From: Termitomyces sp. T153
Lineage: Eukaryota; Basidiomycota; Agaricomycetes; Agaricales; Lyophyllaceae
Assembly: GCA_018296165.2 (NCBI GenBank)
Contig: JACKQL020000008.1
Span: 124,001 to 188,000 of the forward strand
DNA length: 64,000 nt
Reading direction: 5' to 3'
Below, in pieces: positions 23,754 through 32,849 of this stretch. A program made the translations under genes and the position numbers. The first letter of the stretch is position 1. Every line of letters starts with the position of its first letter. Under the pieces are notes generated by a model. The model ran no database searches. It saw nothing but the letters and a program-made list of their open reading frames with translations, and had not been told where the DNA came from.

Positions 23754-25686
23754 CTAATCAAGCGAAAAGTTCTCTATTTGAATGCTACCCAACTTCCCTA
23801 GGCTCCTGCTTCTACTGATTGAACGTTGTGCAGCACGCTCCTCCGAAGCTTTTCGTATCTCTTTCAACATCTCCGGAGACATTGAAGATGAGCTAACGAC
23901 CATTGGCTTGCCGTCGGGGCCAATGACAGGGATACTGATAGACCCTTGCATGCCGGTCTTGCTGGAGATCGGTAGGCATTCGGCTTTGTCAAGAATAGAA
24001 CAGGCAGCACCGGGTTTGCAAAATGGCTTGTGGTTCTTCCAATCCTAGGTCGAGCGATAAGCAATTTAAGCTGGGATAGACGGGCGAAAAGGACTTACGG
24101 CGCGTTCTGAAGAGAAAGGATATCGAGTTCTAGGTCAATGTCACTGAACAGAAGCTTAAACATGGCTGCCACATACGACACCTAACGCAAATAGACCGTC
24201 AGCAACTACACAAATTTCAGGAATCCGCCAGTACCCACTTACTCTTTACTACAGTAGCTCGGTTTCTTGTCTAGGTCACATTTACCCGCACCTAGTACAC
24301 CAAGTCAGCAGTGGCACAAACTGTATTGAATGAATGCAGTCTTACACTGAGAAAGTAGCTTTCCCTTATCAGCCTGGATCAGGCAGTTCACAGCCGCACA
24401 GACATATCTATTTGACTTCTTGGCCCTTTTTTTCTCGGCCTGAGCAGTATCCCTACTAATCTCCTCAGTCCGTTTTTCGTATGCGTCCCATACCCCCTTA
24501 TATTGCACACACAGATCCGCTGTCTGCTTCGACAAAGGTTCCAGGGTTTGAGACGCGAACCATAACACTGCGGAGAAACTTTTACCAGCCAAGCGCACGC
24601 TCTCGTTGGCATGATGCGCGGCTGCGTGAACATATCGAGCACGAATCTCTGATGCGGATACTGCGGTATGCCATTCAATGAGAAGCCCATGCGCCCTTGC
24701 CTTGTCTAAATCAGATGCCGTGTCGCTGGTAATGACCACGACTAAGTACCGACGGAAAACCTCGCGATCTGGTTTGCCTGCATAACCTGCTGAGACACTG
24801 CAAGGACATCATGATTGGATGCAAGAAACGACCACGAGGCATACCGTAAAGCATAATCAATGGCGGACATCACATTACCCGTATCAGCTTCCGCCCGAAC
24901 CACAGCCAGGGGCTTCCTACTCAGGAGATCCATGACACCCGACAAAGCCTGCCTAATATTCATCGGTAGAGTATTGTTTTCCACAACCTGCAGCGATGCG
25001 AGCTGGCGCGTGTAGAACACAGCCCTATTGAAGTCATCAGGAGCTTCACAATCAAGATTCAGATCTCTAGGCCATTCCGCAGGACGAAAGTTCGAAAATT
25101 GGATCGGATCTGGGGCTTTCAGGACAGTAGCAACGGGGCCAAGTCCAGAAGCCTGAACGAGGCGTTCCCATATCCTATTGAATGCAGCCTGGACAGCGAC
25201 ATGTGTGCGATTCCCACTGGCAATCTCAATCCTGCACAGTTCACGACGTACTCCCATGCACTGGAACTCCTCTTCAACAGCATGGGCGAGCGAGCGCTCC
25301 CCGGTTGTGAGCTTGAAAGGTGCATAAGGAGCGGGTACGTCCTTGGTGAATTTCTCGATGCCAAAACCGTCCAGGAAAGAATGAATTAATGCCTTGCAAA
25401 CAACAGGCGCCGCGGCGGACGATGATTCGGGAAAGTAGAAGAGCGTTTCGTTGCTAGTGGGGTCAACATCATAAGGAAGACGTTCCATGTGGACAAAGGA
25501 ACTGTCAAGCTGGACGAGAAAGAGGACATGGGCAGGGGGTTCGAGCGTCACATAGCGTAAATCGAAATGCCAGTGGTTGGGAACCTTGCTAGATGGCGCG
25601 AGTGGGGGACAAGGCAAAGCATTGAAGTCTTTCACAGGATCAATCATGGCAAAAGAGGCGTCAGTTAACGCTGTTCGAGTACTCAT
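23754..25686 (-). CDS. MYND zinc-finger protein, six exons including 5-nt and 8-nt micro-exons
   Basis: The predicted protein is 552 aa. Exons in coding order: 24761-25686, 24346-24725, 24243-24291, 24177-24181, 24099-24106 and 23754-24044. They sum to 1659 nt, in frame. The N-terminal ~435 residues are unrecognised. Residues about 430-475 form a MYND finger: CAAVNC, QCAGKC, YCSKECQ, then DWKNHKPFC. The SKECQRADW part exists only if the 5-nt (GTGTC) and 8-nt (AACGCGCC) exons are used; all splice sites are GT-AG. The first intron is only 35 nt (24726-24760). MYND fingers usually bind proline-rich partners; the role here is unknown. A TATATAAA box lies only 8-15 nt before the first ATG, so Met14 (25647) may be the real start. 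The C-terminus has a Ser/Arg-rich patch. Confidence 0.85.
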
Positions 25687-25693
25687 TGTGCTC

Positions 25694-25701
25694 TTTATAT
25701 A
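25694..25701 (-). promoter_or_regulatory. TATA box of the MYND gene
   Basis: TATATAAA on the minus strand, unusually close to the first ATG (25686). If transcription starts ~30 nt downstream, that ATG would not be in the mRNA. Confidence 0.4.
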
Positions 25702-26090
25702 GTCTTCAAGGTGGTGGATCCGATGAAGAACGATTTATTTATCAAATTGTATAATGTGGGAATTTGAGTGGCCCATAATCTACGTCTATTCTTAGACAAC
25801 ATTTGTTGATCTCGGGACAATCTTGCGCGTATACACCAACAAACCTATGCATTTTGTAGTCTGTCTCTGGTGACTTCCACTATTGAGATTTGTGGCCTTT
25901 TCCACGACCCGAGATTACTTCGGCACTTCCCGAATCTCCAGCTTAGATATTAGAAAAAAATCATACATGGCAAGATTCTCGCAACGACACATTTCAGCAA
26001 GTCAAGGGAATGATAGATCTTGTGATATTAGTTTTCGATAACAAAAGGAAGCAATCATGTTCACCCCAACCATCTCCCAGAATTATCATA

Positions 26091-27672
26091 CTATGATGGA
26101 GGCGGTGGCGGGGGTGCAGCATCGCTCGGGGGAGGTGCAGGTGTGGAAGATGCAGCCATCACTCCATCTCCATATGTAGCAGGATTATATCCTTGTTGTG
26201 CATAGTACTGAGCATATTGTTGCTGCTGGCTCGCCTGCCAATCCTTAAACTCCTTAGAGTTCACATCATAGCCATAAGCAGCCCTAGAAATGATTATCAA
26301 GTTCAACGTGCATACTACGTTTATATAGGACGTACCAGTACGCGGCGTACGCTTCCGTATCAGTAGGAGCAGGGGGAGCGGCAGCGTACTGCGCTGCCGC
26401 ATCTCCCGCTGGAGTCCCGGCAGGCGGCGGGGGTGGGGCATCTCCGGGGGGCGGCGGCGGCGCACCACCGGGAGGGGGAGGTGCGTAACCCTGCTATAGA
26501 CAGCGATGAGTCTCATTGACCATAGATAACAGGTGTGCCACGTACACTCATTGCACTATACGCGGCATATTGCGCCTGGGCTTGATGTAGCTCCATTTGT
26601 TGCTGATGAACAATAACTGCAACTTTTGCATGTTCCTGCCGCACAACAAGCAGCAAATCTTCCGTTAAGACTTTGGCGCGCGCCACTTGGCCCTCTTCTG
26701 GCCCGCTGGGAATATGTGAAGAGAGAAAGAAAGGCTCTAGTGAAGTGTGACGTACGTTATATGGATGTACAAAGGTACAGGCTCTTCTTGGCCAGTCTAT
26801 CAAGTCGCAATATGGAGACACTGGGAAAGGAAACAACGTGATCAACTTACCTCCTGGTCAACGAAGCCAGAGCCAATTCCTTTGATCTGTACACGTGTAC
26901 TCGTCTCTGCTTGGATATACTTGACGAAAGATCCCTGCAAATGCTCAGTCAGGAAGTGGACAGTCCCAGGATACGAAGAAATCGTACAGATGGTCCCACC
27001 ACCTTTGCCCTCACATTGAAATTTCGGATAGACTCCAGCCCTACAGGAAGCTTCTCTTCAGGCCATTTCCTCTGCGACATGTCAATACAGACTAATTCAA
27101 GGAAAAGAGAAATTGCGCGTGCCCTTTGTCTGTCATTCTTGTTCTCTACCAACGAGCCCATATCAATAGCAATCAGCTCGTTAATCTTGTCGATGGCCTG
27201 CTGCAAGGACTCCTTCGTGTGAGCGGATATACGGATATACAACGGCGGGTCCTTCTCCGTCGCCTTACTCCTGTCAGGATACCACACACCCTTGGTCGAG
27301 ACCGACGCCCCCGTCTCCTCGTGAATCTGTAATATATCAAAAATAAGTATAATGTTACAAGCTCAAATTTGAAAACACGAAAACGACAACGAGATGTGTG
27401 AAACTTACCTGGTCCTGCGTTGACCCCTTCGTCAACAGATATCGATTCCTCACATCGTTGATATCAATATCATGGATGAACTCTCCATCGTGGAGGTCCT
27501 TCAACGCGCCCGCGCCATTGGCGAACTGGGCAGCGATTTTAGCAGCAATTGCTGCTGCGGCTGCAGCTGCATCAGATGCTGTTTTCGACTCTTCAGTTCT
27601 TGCGACTTTGGTAGGAGTGTCCTTGTCTTCCTCTTCATGTGCTGGTTGATCCCACTTGCGCTTGGAAGACAT
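26091..27672 (-). CDS. KH-domain RNA-binding protein, KHDC4/BLOM7-like
   Basis: The predicted protein is 385 aa. Eight exons: 27409-27672, 27150-27326, 26988-27071, 26851-26934, 26756-26796, 26546-26705, 26336-26490 and 26091-26283 (1158 nt, in frame). It starts MSSKRKWDQP, like the SKWDQP N-terminus of animal KHDC4. Next come an Ala-rich helix (30-50), DINDVRNRYLLTKGSTQDQI and ETGASVSTKG (first KH-like unit, ~75-140), then KLPVGLES, a second unit with KGIGSGF, and a C-terminus of Pro tracts, Gln/Tyr-rich QQQQYAQYYAQQGY and PPPPPPS. KHDC4 relatives bind RNA and associate with splicing factors, so a nuclear pre-mRNA role is inferred. Intron 27072-27149 is 78 nt, stop-free and a multiple of three, so its retention would still give a protein. 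The ATG lies 246 bp downstream of the next gene's stop. Confidence 0.88.
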
Positions 27673-27918
27673 GGAAATCGCTAAGGAATACGCGGGGATG
27701 AGGTCCGGTGTTTCGAGTATTTGTTGACGTGTGTTGTGCTTTTGTCAATAAGACATTGTGGAACTAAATTTACTACTTAGCCAGTTGTCGCACTACTTTG
27801 ATAACATAATATATAGAGTAAATACTGTATACTACATGTAAGTTGTAAGTACCTGACTGACGTAATGGGAACATGGAGAAAATGAGGACGTGAAGAGTTT
27901 GTACAAGTCCATGAGTAA

Positions 27919-29479
27919 TCACGCTACAGTTGCCGTGATCAATTCTGAAATGTTGAAGGTGTTCCCAGAATCATTGTTGATACCACCGTTGGAAGGTACC
28001 GGTGTTGTAGTGGGGGTTGAGGAAAAGGAAAAAGAAAACCCGCTGACAGCTGGTGTTGTCGGTACTGAGAAGAACGAGAAGGAGAAACGGTTGACAGCAG
28101 ACGTCATCGGTGCTGAGGATAAAGTGGTGGTAACAACTGAGCTGCTGCTTGAGGAGGAGGTTGTAGATGGAGACGACAACACGGCAACAGAGGATGAAGA
28201 TGAGAGGATGTTGGTAAAGCTCTGGCTAGAAGTCGACGCGATAGAGGAAGAGGGAGTTGTCATCGCCGAAGAAACGGTAAGTGTGGGTGAAGGAGAGATG
28301 ATTGCACTGGAGGCAGAAGAAGACACGAGAGTAGGGATAGCAGAAGTAGATGCACCGCAACCAATTGTCACAGTGGATACGACGGTGATTGTGCGAAAGC
28401 CATCTATACCAACACCTGTAGAGTCAGCGCTGATAGAACTAGAGGGGGATATGGAGGTGCTAGTTCGCGTAACTGTCACGGTTACTTGTGAGGTTGCAGA
28501 AGCTGTGGTGGTTGCCGGAACAAAGGTTGTGACGGTCAATTGAGTATCGGACGCTGCAGAGCTAGTTACAACAGGGGAGGAGGAAGACGAAGAGGAAGTT
28601 TGAAGTTGGCGTTTGTAGCCTGCGACATGTTGAGAGGCTGCCAGCGCAGAAGCCGATCTGACGAAACTAGGGACGCCAAGGGATGAACTGTGCGAGGCAG
28701 ATGAAGCTGTAGTCGATGCTGTGGCCGCAGGCGTGACAATGGTAGTCACCGTAACAGTGGATGTGGATGGGACCGGGGTGCAAGGGATCTCGGTTCCATT
28801 CAAGGTGACAGATGTAGAAGATATAGAAGTGGTGGTTTCCGCTGTGCTATTATCTTCGCAATCTTCCACTTCATCTGTTCCACTCTCTGGAGCAGTCCCG
28901 TCTTCATCTTCGCAATCGTCGCCCTGGTTATGTGCATTCGTGGCACCGTCTTCGCAGTCATCATCAGCAGAGGAGGTCACAGTCGTTGTAGTCTTGTTTC
29001 CGGTTATGGGTCCATTACCAGAAATTCCGCCCTGAACACCAGCAGTCTCAAAACGTGAATTGGCGTCAGTGTCGGTGTCGCAAGCAAGTGTCGTTCCAGG
29101 CTTGTTGACCAAGGGCAGTGCAACGCACCGAAGACCACTCGGACATTTAGAAAGGACCCATTTTGCCTGAATACACTGAGCGAAGGAGGTGTTTATGCAT
29201 GCGATGGCGCCATCTAGATGTTGCGATTAAAACACTAGAAAAAAAAAATGTCATCGACAAGGTACCTGTGCAAGAATCCGACTCTTTGAGTGCATTAAAC
29301 TGAGCATTCAATTTCTGCGCGTCTAGTGCGTTCTGCTTTTGAAACGACCCAGTACTCTGAGTGGTAGCGTTGGTGGTTTCCTCTTGACGAATCGTGAACA
29401 GTGTCGGTGCACCTTTGACCGGAGCCAAGTCGACCAAACAAGCCATTAAAATGAGAACGCTTGAAGTACGGAAAAACAT
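27919..29479 (-). CDS. Secreted Ser/Thr-rich protein with CBM19-like cysteine module
   Basis: The predicted protein is 502 aa from two exons: 29266-29479 and 27919-29213 (1509 nt, in frame). It starts with a signal peptide (MFFRTSSVLILMACLVDLAPVKG). After about 45 residues comes a cysteine module with the spacing C-TDGAIA-C-INTSFAQ-C-x8-KC-PSGLR-C-x13-C, typical of carbohydrate-binding family 19 (chitin-binding) domains of basidiomycetes. The rest is strongly Ser/Thr/Val-rich, with three acidic cysteine patches (DDCEDG, DDCEDE, VEDCED); these stretches are probably O-mannosylated. There is no hydrophobic C-terminal tail, so a GPI anchor is unlikely. It is probably cell-wall associated or secreted. 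A TATATAAG-type box lies at 29641-29648. Confidence 0.82.
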
Positions 29480-29640
29480 GATGATGTTTAAGATTGAGTC
29501 AAACGATTGATGGGCAAAGAAGAGAGTGTGGAGGTCGTGTAGTCTATGAAGCACCTGGCTTTCTAGTAATATTTCAGGAAGGAACCTGAAGGGAGGAAAG
29601 TAGTAGGGAGTGGAAGTACCTTGTGTCAAAACTCCCATAG

Positions 29641-29648
29641 CTTATATA
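29641..29648 (-). promoter_or_regulatory. TATA box upstream of the CBM19-like gene
   Basis: TATATAAG on the minus strand, about 165 nt before the ATG at 29479; spacing suits a 5' UTR of about 130 nt. Confidence 0.5.
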
Positions 29649-30418
29649 GTGAGGTATAAGACAATAGTTCGACCCCATTGTTCCTACTGATGGCCGTGGC
29701 TTCTTGTTGCTGAGGTGTTTGTCTCCACTTTTATCATTGTCCGGCCTTTCTGGTCATTGTTTTCGTTGTCGACAAGCCCTGAACTAGGGTTAAGGTTGCT
29801 GATCGACTGTCGTGTATACGTTAATCTCCGCGATTGGATAGTGATTGACTTCTATGCTCTTTTAGTGTCCGTGGCCACTGCCAATTCCGAGTCCGAACGT
29901 AATTATCTTCCTGAAGACTCAAGGTTGCTACAACCAAAGGTAATATAGAGTTGCTAATTTTAGAGTACCTATCGACGTTGCGACGATCTTTCTACCACTG
30001 TGGAACAAGACTCACTCGGAAAAATGTTCTGAACCTTTGCACTACTACTTGGTTAAGTATCTATGTAATAAGAGATTATGATTATAAGACGATCTGTTCG
30101 TGTCACCATTGCTAGTCGACGAAATGTTTGATCCTTCGACAATATTCGTTTCTTCCATAAATGATTTGTGTAGTGCTCTCAACTCCAGAGGTCGAAAATT
30201 CTTCGGGAAGGCACAACATATGTAAGAAATGGAAGATATTTCGCTAATTCTGATCAATATTGGAACAAAGTAACATTACAATTACTATCCGGATGGACTC
30301 CACAAACTACTCTTTTCGCTAACTTTTTGCATTAACACGAGTGAAACAATACACAACCATAAAAATCAAGAACAAAATCGTACATGCCATGGAAGAGTCG
30401 GTCGTCAAAATGACGGAA
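29649..30418. other. Intergenic spacer, no gene seen
   Basis: About 770 bp with normal CpG content and only short chance frames. It should contain the CBM19-like gene promoter and the ftr1 3' UTR. Confidence 0.5.
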
Positions 30419-32086
30419 TCATCGTGGCAGAGTGGCGACATCGCCCAAGCTTTGTTTATTCTCCTCCCCTTCACCTCGTGCTTCTCCCTCGCGAATACGC
30501 CGGGCATTCCGACGATGCACGGCAGCAGCAGATTCGCGACCGAAGAGCTTCGTACGACCCTGTTGGCAAAAGATATTCACTCCATCTGTTGAATTCATCG
30601 AAATAGACAAATTACCAACCTCCTTGAATTTCATATAGGTAAGAGTAACCATGGCCGCGAGCCAGTAGAAGACGTAGGACAGCACAGTACCAACTAAATA
30701 CGATGACCAATGCTCAGCCTTCAACATTTTTTGTCAATGCAAGAGATCAACTCACGTGTCGCATTGTTAGTCCACCCAAATATGGCACTGAAAATAGACC
30801 ATCCGAATGCGTTCTCGGGACTGCAGCAGTTGAGATGCCAGACGTTGCCTTGCACGCGGTATGACCCGGGTCCCGTTCCTCCCGAATCATCAACGTCAGC
30901 GCCAAGTAGTGTATTGAAAACTTGCTGCTCGAACGAGCCAACAGCCTTGCTAAAAAGCCCAGCACCAATGAGAAGGATAAAATTGGTCATGACAACCAAG
31001 AAAACAGTTAGCGCTATCAAACGGATAAGGCATAAATAAGCTTGATTGATCGTATGGTCAACGAAGCACGTACTGGACCGACTGGCGAATTGATAGATAA
31101 GAAAACCACAGATGAGGCCGCATATTATTCCGACGATGGCAGCGATCGGGATAGAAGTCGCGCTCTGGCCAAGAGACACACCACCAACGAAGACGACTGC
31201 TTCCATACCTAGAATGATTCATTGATCAGCACGGGTGGTGGCATCACAAAGAATTCCAATCAACCTTCTCGAAGAACAGTAATGAAAGGCAAGACGAACA
31301 GAACCCATTTTCCGGTCTTGGTTCTTCCATCAATCGCTGATACCACATGTAAATTAGCAAATTATATGGAGTGTTACTTCGGCACTCTCACCTTGCTTCT
31401 TGTCAAAGGCACGGGACAACTTCACGCGCCACTTGGCTTTGGCTGAAATTCCGCCAAATAAATCTCGGTCTACTCATCATCAAGAGCTTTCTCACCTCGG
31501 TCCATTTTCAGCATGGTTATTCCCATTACGAAAATCATAATGCAAGCAATAAGTTCGAAGATACCTAAATTCTGGTGAACCACGTGAAATTCAGTTATAC
31601 GAATAATGTCTACCTTCCCAAAGAGTTTCGGACTTGGCCCAAAGGTTGGATGCCTTGGTGAACCATACTGCTATGAATCTACAAGGCATGATAAGCATAG
31701 TCTTTTCGCTCGGTCCGTAAAACTACACACGCGGCACCAATCGCCAAGGCGACAAGAAGACCTAAAGCAGATCCTGCAAATATCTAGCGCAAGAATGAGT
31801 GATATGTTTGGAAAGAAAGGGATGCCGAAAGAATTACCTGAATGCGTAGTTTTCGTATGAGGAGGCGACGGTGGGTTCGATCGTCTTCTGGGTCTCCACC
31901 GGTGTCAGAACCGTTTTTGCTTTCAGCTTCTGTAGTGATGGTTCGTGAAACAGTCGGTGAGATGGAGGAGTGACCATGAACGATCTGTTCAACGAGCCCC
32001 AGTAGTACCGAAACGATGATGGCAGCCTCGAGGGTCTCTCTGAAGACTATGAAAAAGATGGTGACTGAAAAGAGGTTTTTCGCCAT
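30419..32086 (-). CDS. ftr1: High-affinity iron permease FTR1
   Basis: The predicted protein is 388 aa. Ten exons: 31838-32086, 31731-31783, 31614-31678, 31496-31564, 31392-31442, 31265-31336, 31074-31208, 30756-31013, 30620-30693 and 30419-30559 (1167 nt, in frame). This is the plasma-membrane permease that imports Fe(III) made by the ferroxidase FET3. Both iron-binding REXXE motifs are present: RETLE at residues 16-20 and REGME near 184-188, the latter spanning an intron. About seven hydrophobic segments are seen, including IFAGSALGLLVALAIGAAFIAVWF, IMIFVMGITML, IPIAAIVGIICGLICGFLIY, LTVFLVVMTNFILLIGAGLFSKAV and LGTVLSYVFYWLAAMVTLTYM. The C-terminus is basic and Arg/Glu-rich. It is divergent from fet3 across a shared promoter with GATA-factor sites, so iron repression is expected. 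Confidence 0.95.
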
Positions 32087-32849
32087 CTTGCGGTAGTTGG
32101 GGAGGAAGGCAGGGAAGAGAAAAAGGGGGATCTTGTAAAGCACGACATAAGAATGAGGTGAGGCATATATGGAATTCGAAATACCGCCAGGACCGAGGCC
32201 CGGCTTCAACCTTCATGCGAGATTGCCCATGTGTTCTATTTTGGTCACAAAAAAATTCATCTGATAACTAATGCCCTTATCAGATGACAGATCTAGGGTT
32301 CCAATCTGATAAGATGCGAAAACATCCGACCGCATCCCCACCCTCTCTCGTAAAATCGTGCGAGTCGGACAGCTATCATAGGCACATACAGTCAGATCTC
32401 ACGTATACCAGCCGGAAAGAAGTCATTTCTCCGAAAGAGAACTTCATACCTACTCCAGAGTCCACGGAGCCCCACTGTCCGGCATTTCTATATTACCACC
32501 GTTAAGCTTCGATCTGGCACCACGATGGACATCGTCTAGTGTGTTTCGTAGCTGGCCATGCGTTGTCTGATATGACTTGCATTGAATGATACAGATAGGA
32601 ATTCTATGTGTGTATCTTCTTGCATTCCCACAGCAGAATACGGTCACATTGCGCCTTTCGGGAGACAAGTCCGACAAAAGAAGGAGTACTCCGGCTTATC
32701 TGATAAGACTAGTCTGATTTTTCAGGTCCGCTATTTCGGTAATTCTTAGCTCCTCCTGATCAACTCCTGATCACATTATTTTTGCGTTCATAAGGTCCAG
32801 ATGGAAGTTATGCCATGAGTCGAGAACTGCTTCCCTTTTCCCTCATCCC
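32087..32849. promoter_or_regulatory. Bidirectional ftr1-fet3 promoter with four ATCTGATAA sites
   Basis: A 763-bp spacer between the two start codons. Exact ATCTGATAA occurs at 32259-32267 (+), 32277-32285 (-), 32304-32312 (+) and 32698-32706 (+). The last site reads TTATCTGATAAG, so a GATAA core is also present on the other strand. ATCWGATAA is the site of the fungal iron GATA repressors (Urbs1/SreA/Sre1 type). A TATA-like CATATATG lies about 80 nt before the ftr1 ATG, and a CT-rich tract precedes the fet3 ATG. Repression of both genes by an iron-loaded GATA factor is inferred. Confidence 0.85.

Noticed and set aside
27890..28543. 217-codon open frame on the plus strand
   Set aside because: It is antisense to the Ser/Thr-rich part of the secreted protein gene; Ser/Thr/Val codon bias on one strand opens the reverse frame. 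Signal peptide, splice sites and Cys module support only the minus-strand gene.
28721..29035. Second plus-strand frame over the same gene
   Set aside because: Same cause as above; no start context or family match.
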